A DNA stretch of 64,000 nt, from the NCBI RefSeq assembly GCF_007672725.1, contig NZ_VDTC01000001.1:124001-188000 (forward strand), given 5' to 3'. Shown here in pieces: positions 17,826 through 27,937 of this stretch; the stretch's first letter is position 1; the number at the start of each line of letters is the position of its first letter. This DNA is from Corynebacterium aurimucosum ATCC 700975. Lineage in GTDB: Bacteria; Actinomycetota; Actinomycetes; Mycobacteriales; Mycobacteriaceae. Below the pieces are notes generated by a model. The model was not told where the DNA came from. It was given only the letters and a program-made list of their open reading frames with translations, and made no database searches. A program made the position numbers and the translations under genes.

Positions 17826-17858
17826 CAACGTTAAATTAAACCCTTTAATTTAACGTTG
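17826..17858. promoter_or_regulatory. 33-bp perfect palindrome, TetR operator
   Basis: CAACGTTAAATTAAA (17826-17840), spacer CCC, and the exact complement at 17844-17858. It lies 43 bp from the repressor start and 68 bp from the amine oxidase start, so binding would cover both promoters. Its size and symmetry are those of a two-dimer or extended TetR site. Confidence 0.85.
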
Positions 17859-17926
17859 AAACACCATCGTCCATACGAAGGTCTCACTCACCGCATACCT
17901 ACTGCACGCGAAGGAGAAACGCTCCA

Positions 17927-19435
17927 ATGGTCACGCAACGTAATAGTAATCCCAACGCCGAAGAGCGCACAGTCGATGTTGTAATCATCGGCGCCGGTGC
18001 TTCAGGGCTAATGGCTGCCCGCACTCTCAAGAAAGCAGGAAAATCAGTCTGTGTTCTCGAAGCCCGCAATCGCGTGGGCGGCCGTACCTGGAACGGAAAG
18101 GTACTCGACGACCAAGGTACTGAACACTTCATTGAGATCGGCGGCCAGTGGATTTCCCCCGATCAAACGCGCCTCACCGAACTCGTCCAAGAGCTCGGAC
18201 TCGAGACTTTTGATCGGTACCGCGAAGGAAAATCAGTCTACGTGTCCCCAGACGGCACGCGCCACGAATTTGAGGGAGATACCTTCCCAACGTCAGAGGA
18301 AACCGCCTCCGAGATGAATCGATTGATCGCTGAGCTCAATCAGCTGGCCGAGGAAGTCGACGCTAACGCCCCTTGGGAGCACCCACGAGCCAAAGAACTC
18401 GATAGCCAATCCTTCCGTGACTGGTTAGAAAGCCTATCTGACGATTCTGAGGCAATTGACAACATCTCGCTTTACATTTCCTCTGGAATGCTTACTAAGC
18501 CTTCCCGCACCTTTTCCGTACTTCAAGCAGCTCTGATGGCTTCATCTGCTGGTTCTTTCGACAACCTTGTTGATGAAAACTTCTTGCTTGATAAGCGAGT
18601 TGCCGGCGGCATGCAGTCAGTTTCCATAACGATGGCAGAGGAACTCGGCGATGACGTCATTCTCAGTTCACCTGTTCGCACTCTCGAATGGGCTACGCCA
18701 GATCCTTCTACGGCAGACGCCCCCAACAATGTTGAAGCGGACGTCCGCAATGGTGTGGACAACAATGGTGGACCGGGAACCGTAACTGCCTATTCTGATC
18801 GCGCTGTTGTCCATGCTAAAAACGCTATCCTTGCGGTTCCGCCAAACCTCTATAATCGCATTTCCTACGTGCCTCCCCTACCGCGAGAACAGCATGTTGC
18901 CCATCAGCACATTTCCATGGGTCTCGTCATCAAAGTTCATGCAGTCTATGAAACACCCTTCTGGCGTGAAGAGGGACTGTCCGGTACTGCATTCGGTGGC
19001 GATCGACTCGTTGCCGAAATCTATGACAACACCAATTACGGCAAAAACTTCGCAGGCGGTGAGGAAGGAAAAGAAGACGCATTCGGCACATTGGTTGGCT
19101 TTGTTTCCGACGTTTACGCCGAAGAGATGTGGGCTCTCCCCGCTGAAGAACGCAAAGAGCGCATCCTCGATGCAATGTCCATTTACCTTGGTGACAAGGT
19201 GAAGAAGCCAATCGCATTCTTCCTCTCCGATATGGCGGCCGAAGAATGGACTCGCGGAGCCTACGCAACGTCATACGATTTGGGCGGACTATCGCGTTGG
19301 GGCCATCTTCAGAACAAACCAACCGGCCCGATCTATTACTCCTCCTCTGACATCGCTGGTGCAGGTTACCAGCACGTCGACGGCGCGGTGCGTATCGGTG
19401 AAGCCGTTGCGAAACAGATTCTCGGGCAGGGATAA
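17927..19435 (+). CDS. Flavin monoamine/putrescine oxidase
   Basis: The 502-residue flavoprotein amine oxidase has the FAD-binding GAGASG (22-27), acidic Glu46 at the strand end, GGRTW (51-55), and the C-terminal FAD-contact region with EEWTRGAYATSYDLGG and GYQHVDGAVRIGEAVA. It would oxidise a primary amine such as putrescine, tyramine or histamine to the aldehyde with release of ammonia and peroxide. AAGGAG precedes ATG. It heads an operon with a UspA-like protein, an APC permease and a Sad-type aldehyde dehydrogenase, so uptake, oxidation and aldehyde removal are encoded together. If the amine is putrescine, the product 4-aminobutanal leads to GABA and to gabT at 1258. No signal peptide is seen. 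Confidence 0.85.
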   Translation: MVTQRNSNPNAEERTVDVVIIGAGASGLMAARTLKKAGKSVCVLEARNRVGGRTWNGKVLDDQGTEHFIEIGGQWISPDQTRLTELVQELGLETFDRYREGKSVYVSPDGTRHEFEGDTFPTSEETASEMNRLIAELNQLAEEVDANAPWEHPRAKELDSQSFRDWLESLSDDSEAIDNISLYISSGMLTKPSRTFSVLQAALMASSAGSFDNLVDENFLLDKRVAGGMQSVSITMAEELGDDVILSSPVRTLEWATPDPSTADAPNNVEADVRNGVDNNGGPGTVTAYSDRAVVHAKNAILAVPPNLYNRISYVPPLPREQHVAHQHISMGLVIKVHAVYETPFWREEGLSGTAFGGDRLVAEIYDNTNYGKNFAGGEEGKEDAFGTLVGFVSDVYAEEMWALPAEERKERILDAMSIYLGDKVKKPIAFFLSDMAAEEWTRGAYATSYDLGGLSRWGHLQNKPTGPIYYSSSDIAGAGYQHVDGAVRIGEAVAKQILGQG

Positions 19436-19448
19436 GCGGTGACTGTTC

Positions 19449-20339
19449 ATGAATCCACCCACCGATTTTCCGCGCCGCAGGGCTAACGGCTCTCTGCTAG
19501 TCGCATACATCGACACCTCTGACGGTCATGATGCTCTCCATTTAGGAATTGCTCTCGCGCGTGAGCGCCAGGTCAACCTGAAGATAGTCTCGGTTATTCC
19601 TCCTGTTAGTCCTCAAGGTTTTGGTGTTCAGACTCAAGATCCTGGTTACAACGCGATTGTGCGAGAACAAACCGAACAGCGTCTCGCCAGTGCGTTAAAT
19701 AGTCTTCCCGCTGACATTTCTGCGACATGGCACGTCGTCGAGGGGACAGAACCCGCACTTGCCTTGAATGATGCCGCGCAAAAACTTGAGTGCGATTTAA
19801 TCGTCGTCGGAGCACGCTCAGGCGGACTTTTGAACCGATTCCGCATCGGTACAGTACCCAGTTCATTGCTATACACAGCACAAACACCAGTAGCGCTAGC
19901 TCCTCAAGGCTATTCATATCCAGGACCGATAACGAGTATTTCTGCTCTTGTTGGCCCGCGCCGAGGACGATCAGATGTCGCGGCAATCGGACTCGACCGC
20001 GCAAACCGCCGAGAGATTCCATTACGCATCATTACTTTGAAGATCTCCGGAGAAGATGCCGGGCAAGGATTTGAGCTCCCACTCTCGGAGGCAATCGAAG
20101 AAGCGGTTTCCAAGGGACAAGCGTCACGCATCACTACTTCGGGATCAAGTGTCCAGTCAGCGCTGCGAAACCTTAGCTGGGAAGAGGGCGAAGTGGCAGT
20201 TCTTGGTTCTGCGCGTATTGCCGGCGATGGTCGGCTCTTCCTTGGCACAACTGCTCATCGAATCCTCAAGCACTTACCAGTTCCAACCATTGTTGTCCCT
20301 TCGGGCTACATGTCGCTGAAAGGAGGTGCTCCCTCATGA
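19449..20339 (+). CDS. Tandem universal stress protein (UspA) within the amine operon
   Basis: The 296-residue protein has two UspA-like halves. The first (about 15-150) carries DLIVVGARSGG with the ATP-loop remnant IGTVPSSLL; the second (about 160-290) carries VAVLGSARIAG and LGTTAHRILKH, ending in VPTIVVPSG. Such proteins bind ATP or AMP and often modulate a neighbouring transporter. The gene begins 13 bp after the amine oxidase and its stop overlaps the permease start by 4 nt (ATGA), so translation of the pair is probably coupled. The overlap suggests it tunes or stabilises the permease, which is inference. Confidence 0.82.
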   Translation: MNPPTDFPRRRANGSLLVAYIDTSDGHDALHLGIALARERQVNLKIVSVIPPVSPQGFGVQTQDPGYNAIVREQTEQRLASALNSLPADISATWHVVEGTEPALALNDAAQKLECDLIVVGARSGGLLNRFRIGTVPSSLLYTAQTPVALAPQGYSYPGPITSISALVGPRRGRSDVAAIGLDRANRREIPLRIITLKISGEDAGQGFELPLSEAIEEAVSKGQASRITTSGSSVQSALRNLSWEEGEVAVLGSARIAGDGRLFLGTTAHRILKHLPVPTIVVPSGYMSLKGGAPS

Positions 20340-21859
20340 GTGAACAACCAGCAGTTTCAGAGAAAGGATTGGCAGTCGGCAAAGTCGGTTTGCTCGGAGC
20401 TGTCGTCATTGGCATTAGTTGTTTGGCGCCAACTTACACACTCACTTCGGGAATCAGTCCTGCCATCTCGGCCGTGGGCGTCTTCGTTCCAGCCGTTCTC
20501 ATTCTGGGGTTTATCCCCATGCTGCTTGTGGCCTTTGCTTACCGCGAGCTCAACAACCGTGCTCCTGATTCAGGAACCACTTTTACATGGGCGACCAAAG
20601 CCTTCGGCCCGTGGGTCGGTTGGATGGGTGGCTGGGGTCTGATCGCCGCCACGATATTGGTCCTATCGAACCTTGCCGCAGTGGCCGTTGACTTCTTCTA
20701 TCTGCTCATCGCACAGCTTGCCGGTAGACCAGAGCTCGCTGAACTCACACGCAACCTCTGGGTAAATATTCCAACCACACTTGTGTTCTTAGTTGCTGCA
20801 GCTTGGGTCGCGTATCGAGGTATGGACACAACGCAGAAGATGCAATACATCCTCGTTGCAATACAAATCATCGCAATTGTCTCCTTCGATGTTGCAGCAT
20901 TATGGAGGGCTTACAACGGAGATGGATTCGATTTCACCCCGATCCAATTCAGCTGGTTCAACCCATTTGAAATCAAGGACTTCTCGGTGGTTGCTGCCGG
21001 AATCTCACTATCCATCTTCATGTTCTGGGGCTGGGATGTCACCCTAACTATGAATGAAGAAACGAAAAACCCAGAAAAAACTCCTGGCCGGGCGGCTACC
21101 GTCGTCATCGTCATCACGATCATTTTGTATGTACTTACAGCGGTAGCCGTTATGGCATGGGCGGGCATCGGCGAAAGCGGACTAGGCGCCGGTAACCCAG
21201 ACAATCAGGAATCAATTTTTGCAGTGCTTTCTTACCCGGTTATGGGCCCATTTGCCATCCTTATTTATATCTCGGTTCTAGCTAGCTCTTTTGCATCCTT
21301 GCAATCCACGCTGGTTAGCCCCGCCCGCACGATTCTGGCGATGAGCTATTACAAAGCTCTTCCCCCACAATTGGCTCGAATCAGCCCACGATTCCAAACT
21401 CCAACCGTCGCAACGATTGTCGCAACCGTCGTTTCTGGAGCCTTTTACGCCATAACAAGAGTGCTCTCAGAGAATGCACTTTGGGACACAATTGCTGCTC
21501 TTGGTCTCATGATTTGTTTCTATTACGGCATCACAGCAGTTGCCTGTCTGTGGTATTTCCGAAAAGAACTCTTTACTTCAGTAAGGAACTTCCTGTTTAA
21601 GTTTCTATGCCCGTTGCTGGGCGGTGGCTTCCTTCTCTTAATGTTTTTCATCACCGCTTATGACTCCATGGACCCGAGCTTTGGTTCCGGTTCTTCTCTT
21701 GGAGGGGTCGGAATCGTCTTCATCCTGGGCGCCAGCATCCTCGTGCTCGGATTAATCCTCATGTTCATTACCCGACTCCGCAACCCAGATTTCTTCACGG
21801 GCTCAGTAATCAGCCGTAGTGAATCCAGTTCAGATACAACAACCCCAAACTTTTCCTAG
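20336..21859 (+). CDS. APC-family amino acid/amine permease
   Basis: The 507-residue permease has about 12 transmembrane helices. Helix 1 opens with GAVVIGISCLAPTYTLTSGI, and PDSGTTFTWATKAFGPWVGWMGGW (residues ~70-95) is characteristic of APC transporters that carry amino acids, GABA or polyamines. It overlaps the UspA gene by 4 nt and is followed 8 nt later by the aldehyde dehydrogenase, so it is the uptake step of the amine operon. It probably acts as a proton symporter in the cytoplasmic membrane. The amine it carries is inferred from neighbours only. Confidence 0.85.
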   Translation: MSEQPAVSEKGLAVGKVGLLGAVVIGISCLAPTYTLTSGISPAISAVGVFVPAVLILGFIPMLLVAFAYRELNNRAPDSGTTFTWATKAFGPWVGWMGGWGLIAATILVLSNLAAVAVDFFYLLIAQLAGRPELAELTRNLWVNIPTTLVFLVAAAWVAYRGMDTTQKMQYILVAIQIIAIVSFDVAALWRAYNGDGFDFTPIQFSWFNPFEIKDFSVVAAGISLSIFMFWGWDVTLTMNEETKNPEKTPGRAATVVIVITIILYVLTAVAVMAWAGIGESGLGAGNPDNQESIFAVLSYPVMGPFAILIYISVLASSFASLQSTLVSPARTILAMSYYKALPPQLARISPRFQTPTVATIVATVVSGAFYAITRVLSENALWDTIAALGLMICFYYGITAVACLWYFRKELFTSVRNFLFKFLCPLLGGGFLLLMFFITAYDSMDPSFGSGSSLGGVGIVFILGASILVLGLILMFITRLRNPDFFTGSVISRSESSSDTTTPNFS

Positions 21860-21867
21860 GAGGAAAA

Positions 21868-23241
21868 ATGTCTCAGTACCGTGTACAGAATCCAGTCAAC
21901 AACAAGATCATTGAAACTTTCGATGCTCTCGATAATGCTGCTATTGAGCCAATCCTCGAAGCTTCTTCCGTAGCTTTCACCGAATGGTCTGGAACTCCAG
22001 TCTCACAACGAGCAGAAATTGTGGCCAAGGCAGCTTCACTCTTTGAAGAACGCAAAGAAGAACTCGCTGCCATCATTGCTGAAGAGATGGGGAAGCCACT
22101 TCCGGAAGGCGTTGAAGAAGCCGAGTTCTCATCTGCCATCATCCAGTACTATGCGGACAACGCGGAGAAGTTTCTCGCGGATCAAGAGATCCCTACGGAG
22201 GCGGACGGTAAGGCATTCATTCGCCGCCGCCCATTCGGGCCTCTGCTCGGCATCATGCCGTGGAACTTCCCGTACTACCAGGTAGCGCGATTTGCAGGAC
22301 CCAACCTTGTCGCAGGAAACACCATCATCCTTAAACACGCGGAGATTTGCCCGCGTTCTGCTCTGGCGATCGAAAAGATCTTTCTCGATGCCGGCCTTCC
22401 GGCAGGGGTGTACACCAATGTTTTTGCTACCCATGAGCAAATCTCTACCTTGATCGCAGATCCCCGCGTTCAAGGAGTTTCTCTTACCGGATCCGAGCGG
22501 GCCGGAGCTATCGTTGGTGCACAGGCTGGCCAGCACCTCAAGAAAGCCGTACTCGAGCTTGGAGGTTCAGATCCATATGTCATCCTCGACACGGATGATG
22601 TTAAGGCTTCAGCCGAACTCGCTTGGGGTACGCGTATGTACAACACCGGCCAAGCCTGCAATTCAAACAAGCGGCTTATTGTCGCAGAAGACATTTATGA
22701 CGAGTTTGTTCAAGAACTAGTTAATCTTGCGCAACAAATGGAGCCAGGACTACCGGATACTGCCGGGGAAACTGTGTATGCCCCGCTATCTTCCCGTAGC
22801 GCTGCAGAGAACCTCAAAGAACAGCTCGAGCGCGCTGTTTCTGCTGGAGGCCAGCTGCTGGCGGGTGGTGAACTCTCAGAGGAGGGCGCCTACATCTCCC
22901 CTGCAGTAATCACAGATATCCCTCGAGGTAGCGATTCCTATTATGAGGAATTCTTTGGACCGGTCGCCACGGTCTACAAGTTTAAGACTGATGAGGAAGC
23001 GCTCGAGATAGCTAACGACAATGTCTTCGGCCTTGGCGCAGCAGTGTTCTCTCAAGACTCCAAGCGAGCCCAAGCAATTGCTGAGCGCATCGAATCTGGC
23101 ATGAGCAACGTCAATACACCAACTGGTGAAGGTCCTGAACTCCCCTTTGGTGGTGTCAAGCGTTCAGGTTTCGGTCGCGAGCTTGGTTCACTTGGTATCG
23201 AGGAGTTCATCAATAAACAGATGTACTTCATCGCCAACTAA
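21868..23241 (+). CDS. sad: Sad/YneI-type (succinate-)semialdehyde dehydrogenase
   Basis: The 457-residue aldehyde dehydrogenase closely resembles the short Sad/YneI branch of succinate-semialdehyde dehydrogenases: GIMPWNFPYYQVARFAGPNL (128-147), catalytic Glu230 in LELGGSDPYV, nucleophile Cys264 in NTGQACNSNKR, and PFGGVKRSGFGREL near the end. AGGAGG precedes ATG. It closes the amine operon and would oxidise the aldehyde made by the amine oxidase (4-aminobutanal or an aryl acetaldehyde) and/or succinate semialdehyde from gabT. The Sad branch prefers NAD and is linked to putrescine and GABA use in other bacteria, which supports the putrescine reading of this operon. Confidence 0.85.
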   Translation: MSQYRVQNPVNNKIIETFDALDNAAIEPILEASSVAFTEWSGTPVSQRAEIVAKAASLFEERKEELAAIIAEEMGKPLPEGVEEAEFSSAIIQYYADNAEKFLADQEIPTEADGKAFIRRRPFGPLLGIMPWNFPYYQVARFAGPNLVAGNTIILKHAEICPRSALAIEKIFLDAGLPAGVYTNVFATHEQISTLIADPRVQGVSLTGSERAGAIVGAQAGQHLKKAVLELGGSDPYVILDTDDVKASAELAWGTRMYNTGQACNSNKRLIVAEDIYDEFVQELVNLAQQMEPGLPDTAGETVYAPLSSRSAAENLKEQLERAVSAGGQLLAGGELSEEGAYISPAVITDIPRGSDSYYEEFFGPVATVYKFKTDEEALEIANDNVFGLGAAVFSQDSKRAQAIAERIESGMSNVNTPTGEGPELPFGGVKRSGFGRELGSLGIEEFINKQMYFIAN

Positions 23242-23250
23242 ACACAGCTA

Positions 23251-23292
23251 GGCCCGAAGCCCTCTTCATCAAGGGACTTCGGGCCACTTTTA
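23251..23292. terminator. Terminator between convergent amine operon and acyl-CoA dehydrogenase
   Basis: GGCCCGAAG (23251-23259) pairs perfectly with 23277-23285. After one mismatch, CCCT pairs with AGGG, leaving a short loop, and ACTTTTA follows. It overlaps the stop of the minus-strand gene at 23290 and may serve both strands. Confidence 0.75.
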
Positions 23293-24471
23293 GCTAAACG
23301 CCTGCTCCCCCGTCAGCACGCGCCCCAGAATCAGCGTGTGGATCTCATCCGTGCCCTCATAGGTGCGCACTGATTCCAGGTTGGCGGCGTGCCGCAGCGG
23401 CGAATAGTCCGCCGTGACGCCGTTGCCGCCCAAGATGGTGCGAGCTTGGCGGCAAATCTCAATGGCGGTGCGGCAGTTGGCCAGCTTGCCCACCGAAATC
23501 TGGTAAGGCTCCAGCGTGCCAATGTCCTTGGCACGGCCCAGGTTGAGCGCCAACAGCTGCCCCTTGTTCAGCTCCACCGCCATATCGACCAGCTTTTGCT
23601 GCGTGAGCTGGAAGGATGCCAGCGAGCGGTCGAATTGCTTGCGCTCCTTGGCATACTTCAGCGCCACCTCCAAGGAATCGCGCGCAGCGCCCAAAGCGCC
23701 AAAGCTGATACCGAAGCGCGCCTCATTAAGGCACATGAACGGCCCCTTGAGGCCAGGGTGCTTGGGCAGCAGGGCGTCGCCAGGCACGGTCACACTATCC
23801 AACGCAATATCGCACTGGATGGAAGCGCGCATCGACAGCTTGCGAGTGATTGGGGTAGCTCTAAAACCCGGCGTAGACGTCGGCACAATAAACCCGCGCA
23901 CGCCCGCCTCCACCCCGGCGGCGGAGGCATCCTCCTCGTCCACCTTGGCCCAGATAATGGCCACCCCGGCCACGCTTGCCAGGCCAATCCAGCGCTTCGC
24001 GCCATCGATAATCCACTCGCCTGAGCGGTAGCGCGCCACCGTCGCCATGCCCGCCGGGTCCGATCCGGCGGTCGGCTCCGTTAGCCCGAAGCAGCCAATG
24101 ACGTCACCCGCGGCCATCTTAGGCAACCACTGTTGCTTCTGTTCCTCCGAGCCGTGCTTATATATCGCCGACATCGCCAGCGATCCCTGCACCGAGACCA
24201 CCGTGCGAATTCCCGAATCGCCGGCCTCTAGCTCCTGCATGGCCAGCCCGTATTCCACAGCAGTGCGCCCGGCGCAGCCATAGCCTTCCAGGTGCATCCC
24301 GAACAGACCAGCCTCCGCCAGCACCGGGAAGATCGATTCCGGCAGCACCGCGTCCTCGTACCACTGCGCCACGTGCGGGCGGATGTGCTCATCCACCAGT
24401 GCGGCCACGCGGTCACGCGTGGCTTTATCTTCTTCGCTCAGGAGGGCGTCGATTCCCAGCAGATCTGTCAT
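23290..24471 (-). CDS. gcdH: Acyl-CoA dehydrogenase, glutaryl-CoA dehydrogenase-like
   Basis: A 393-residue protein that starts at ATG 24471 behind GAGGAG. It has the acyl-CoA dehydrogenase signatures GCFGLTEPTAGSDP (FAD/substrate contact) and the C-terminal TYEGTDEIHTLILGR with catalytic base Glu372. The segment CLNEARFGISFGALGAARDSLE is typical of the glutaryl-CoA dehydrogenase branch, so oxidative decarboxylation of glutaryl-CoA to crotonyl-CoA is the best guess; another short-chain acyl-CoA is possible. It is divergent from a thioesterase, nitronate-monooxygenase-like and enoyl-CoA hydratase operon, and the hydratase could use its product. Confidence 0.75.
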   Translation of the reverse strand: MTDLLGIDALLSEEDKATRDRVAALVDEHIRPHVAQWYEDAVLPESIFPVLAEAGLFGMHLEGYGCAGRTAVEYGLAMQELEAGDSGIRTVVSVQGSLAMSAIYKHGSEEQKQQWLPKMAAGDVIGCFGLTEPTAGSDPAGMATVARYRSGEWIIDGAKRWIGLASVAGVAIIWAKVDEEDASAAGVEAGVRGFIVPTSTPGFRATPITRKLSMRASIQCDIALDSVTVPGDALLPKHPGLKGPFMCLNEARFGISFGALGAARDSLEVALKYAKERKQFDRSLASFQLTQQKLVDMAVELNKGQLLALNLGRAKDIGTLEPYQISVGKLANCRTAIEICRQARTILGGNGVTADYSPLRHAANLESVRTYEGTDEIHTLILGRVLTGEQAFS

Positions 24472-24508
24472 GGCATTCTCCTCACGGTTCGAGTGACGAA
24501 CCACAATT

Positions 24509-24526
24509 CGTATGTATAGTAATACG
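24509..24526. promoter_or_regulatory. Imperfect inverted repeat in the gcdH/thioesterase divergent promoter
   Basis: CGTAT, 8 nt (GTATAGTA), ATACG: a 5-bp inverted repeat centred in the 87-bp divergent region. It could bind a regulator of both gcdH and the thioesterase operon, or simply be overlapping -10 boxes, since TATAGT reads like one. Confidence 0.3.
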
Positions 24527-24558
24527 CATCACTCTACCCGCTCCCTCAAGGAGGAACA

Positions 24559-26017
<1,459 letters not shown>

Positions 26018-26019
26018 CC

Positions 26020-26820
26020 ATGACCGAAGCCATCCTCACCCGCCGTGAAGGCTCCGCACTTATCGCCCAGATCAACAACTCCGCGCGGCGCAACGCCATT
26101 GCCAAGGAACACTGCGAAGCGCTCTCGGCCGCGCTTGGCGACGCCTCCCAAGACCCCTCCATCCGCGCCCTCATCATCACCGGTGATGAGACGGCCTTTT
26201 GCGCCGGCGCGGATCTGGTCGCCGCCGCACACTCAGCAGCCGCCGCGCAGGCTACGGGAAAAGCTCCTAACCCTGCCGAGTCCACCATGCTGCCGCAGCT
26301 CAACGCGCTTGTCACCGAAATCCAGGCCGCCGAGATTCCCGTCATCGCCGCCGTCGAAGGCGCGGCCGCTGGCGCTGGTGCATCGCTGGCCTTCGCCTGC
26401 GATCTCATCGTGGCTGCTGAAGAATCCTATTTCACGCTGCCCTTCGGCAAAATTGGCCTCATCCCGGACGGCGGCGTAAGCCTCACCGCACTCGCCTCCG
26501 TGGGGCGCCACCGCGCCCTTGCCTTGGCACTGCTGCAGGACAAGCTCGGCGTCGCCGAAGCGGAGGCGGCTGGGATCGTCGCCAAGCGCGCGCCCCAGGG
26601 CCAAGCCCTCGAGGCCGCGCTGCAGCTAGCCCAACGCCTGCATATCGCGCCACGTGACGCCCTGGCCAAGGCCAAGGAAGCCATCAACCGCACCGCACTG
26701 GGGCAGCTCGATGAGCAGCTCGCCTGGGAGGAGCCCGCGCAGTACGCACAGATGGATTCGGCCGGCCACAAGGAAGGCGTCATGGCTTTTCTGGAGAAGC
26801 GGCCCGCGCGCTTTGATTAG
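26020..26820 (+). CDS. Enoyl-CoA hydratase/isomerase (crotonase family)
   Basis: The 266-residue crotonase-fold protein has oxyanion-hole segments FCAGADL (60-66) and EGAAAGAGASLAFACDL (113-129), the adenine-pocket start NNSARRNAIAKE, and LPFGKIGLIPDGG, where Asp150 takes the place of a usual catalytic Glu region. The last residues (KRPARFD) match the usual C-terminal tail. It starts 2 nt after the previous gene and is the last of the thioesterase operon. It would hydrate or isomerise an enoyl-CoA such as the crotonyl-CoA expected from the divergent gcdH-like enzyme. The catalytic Glu pair is not fully obvious, so isomerase or hydrolase activity is possible. Confidence 0.8.
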   Translation: MTEAILTRREGSALIAQINNSARRNAIAKEHCEALSAALGDASQDPSIRALIITGDETAFCAGADLVAAAHSAAAAQATGKAPNPAESTMLPQLNALVTEIQAAEIPVIAAVEGAAAGAGASLAFACDLIVAAEESYFTLPFGKIGLIPDGGVSLTALASVGRHRALALALLQDKLGVAEAEAAGIVAKRAPQGQALEAALQLAQRLHIAPRDALAKAKEAINRTALGQLDEQLAWEEPAQYAQMDSAGHKEGVMAFLEKRPARFD

Positions 26821-26987
26821 CGGCGGTTTTGACTAGTAGAAAACTGCCAGGGAGACCACATGGTGAATCCAGCGTCGCCCGCCATACTCTGTCTTGTGCG
26901 TTTGAGAGAGCGCATGCGAGAGAGAGAACCCCTCACCCTCCAGAGGGCGGCCAGTGGCCGATACACGGAGGGACTTGATAGAGACGC

Positions 26988-27030
26988 CGTTGGGCCCCTT
27001 TCTTCGAGAAATCGAAAAAGGGGCCCAACG
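26988..27030. terminator. Very long hairpin after the enoyl-CoA hydratase operon
   Basis: A 14-bp perfect stem (26988-27001 with 27017-27030), one bulged C (27002), then a 5-bp inner stem TTCGA/TCGAA closed by a GAAA tetraloop (27008-27011). GTGTTTTC follows. It is the strongest hairpin in the window and ends only 24 nt before the next start codon, so it should insulate the yjbR-like gene; that gene's likely leaderless promoter lies just after it. Confidence 0.85.
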
Positions 27031-27054
27031 GTGTTTTCACCTAGTGTGGACCTC

Positions 27055-27435
27055 ATGAGCACCGCTGCCCTAGACCTCCACGCCTGCGCCACCGCACGCG
27101 CTGCGGAGCTTCCCGGAGCCACGCTGACGCACCCCTTCGGGCCGGACTGGGACGTCTTTAAGGTACGCGGCAAGGTCTTCCTTCTTCTCACCGCCGTGAC
27201 TGGTTCCCAGCAAGCCATCCTCAAGGTCGAGCCCCTCGATGGCGAAGCGCTGCGCAGCGAGTATTCCTTCATCACACCCGGCTACCACATGAATAAGCGC
27301 CATTGGGTTTCCGTGTATCCCGACGCCAACCTCACCCCGCAGCTGCTGGCCGAACTCGTGACGGACTCCTACCGCCTCGTGGTGGAGAAACTCCCTCGCT
27401 CGCAACGGCCCATCGATCCCTCCACCTTTGGTTAG
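27055..27435 (+). CDS. MmcQ/YjbR family protein
   Basis: The 126-residue protein starts at ATG 27055. Upstream in-frame codons exist, but they run through the terminator hairpin and lack a ribosome site, so they are not used. TAGTGT (27042-27047) fits a -10 box about 7 nt before ATG, implying a leaderless mRNA. The fold marks are WDVFKVRGKVFLLL, LKVEPLDGEALRSEYSFITPGYHMNKRHWVSV and the final helix VTDSYRLVVEKLP, with the usual small single-domain length. These proteins have a CyaY-like DNA-binding fold but no well-defined role. It is followed by a MarR-like regulator 55 bp downstream. Confidence 0.8.
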   Translation: MSTAALDLHACATARAAELPGATLTHPFGPDWDVFKVRGKVFLLLTAVTGSQQAILKVEPLDGEALRSEYSFITPGYHMNKRHWVSVYPDANLTPQLLAELVTDSYRLVVEKLPRSQRPIDPSTFG

Positions 27436-27490
27436 GGTTGTCAACGTAAACATTTGCGGACGCGAGTCCCCAACTCTTACGCTGGATCGC

Positions 27491-27937
27491 GTGAGCAAAA
27501 ATGAGCTAATCGATGAGACCATTGCGGAATATCGCCGCTTCGAGCGCGCCCGCGCGCGGTTCGACACGGAAGCGCGCCGCGAATACGGGATCACCGGCTC
27601 CCATCTTTCGCTTCTCCGGCTCATCGATAAGAAGAGCCCCATCCCCATCCTGCAGCTGCGCAAGGAGTTGGGATGGCAGCCCGCCACCATCGGGCAAGCA
27701 GTCAAGCGCTTGGTGCGCGATGAGCTTATCTCCATCGATGATGATCCGGAAGATCTTCGCCGCCGCCTGTGCAGCATCACCGAGGAAGGCCAGCACTTCT
27801 TGCTCCACGTCCCCCTCACCGGCCCGGTGCGCCTGCGCACCTACGAGCACAGCGAGGAAGAACTAAAAGCAATGAAGCGCGGATTCGAAATCGCGATGAA
27901 GGCCTTCGGGTATGAACCGTGGAGCGATAACGACTAG
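27491..27937 (+). CDS. MarR-like winged-helix regulator
   Basis: The 148-residue protein probably starts at GTG 27491, since TACGCT lies 7 nt upstream and no good Shine-Dalgarno exists (leaderless). The core is a winged helix: YGITGSHLSLLRLI, then PILQLRKELGWQPATIGQAVKRLVRDELI as recognition helices and DDPEDLRRRLCSITEEGQHF as wing, typical of MarR proteins. Helices at both ends would form the dimer interface. It may regulate itself or its neighbours; the adjacent convergent gene is an M20 amidohydrolase, with which it shares a CTAG stop-codon overlap at 27934-27937. Confidence 0.75.
   Translation: MSKNELIDETIAEYRRFERARARFDTEARREYGITGSHLSLLRLIDKKSPIPILQLRKELGWQPATIGQAVKRLVRDELISIDDDPEDLRRRLCSITEEGQHFLLHVPLTGPVRLRTYEHSEEELKAMKRGFEIAMKAFGYEPWSDND

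Noticed and set aside
26860..27054. Upstream extension of the YjbR-like gene to 26860
   Set aside because: The extension would translate through a 14-bp perfect terminator stem and lacks a ribosome site.
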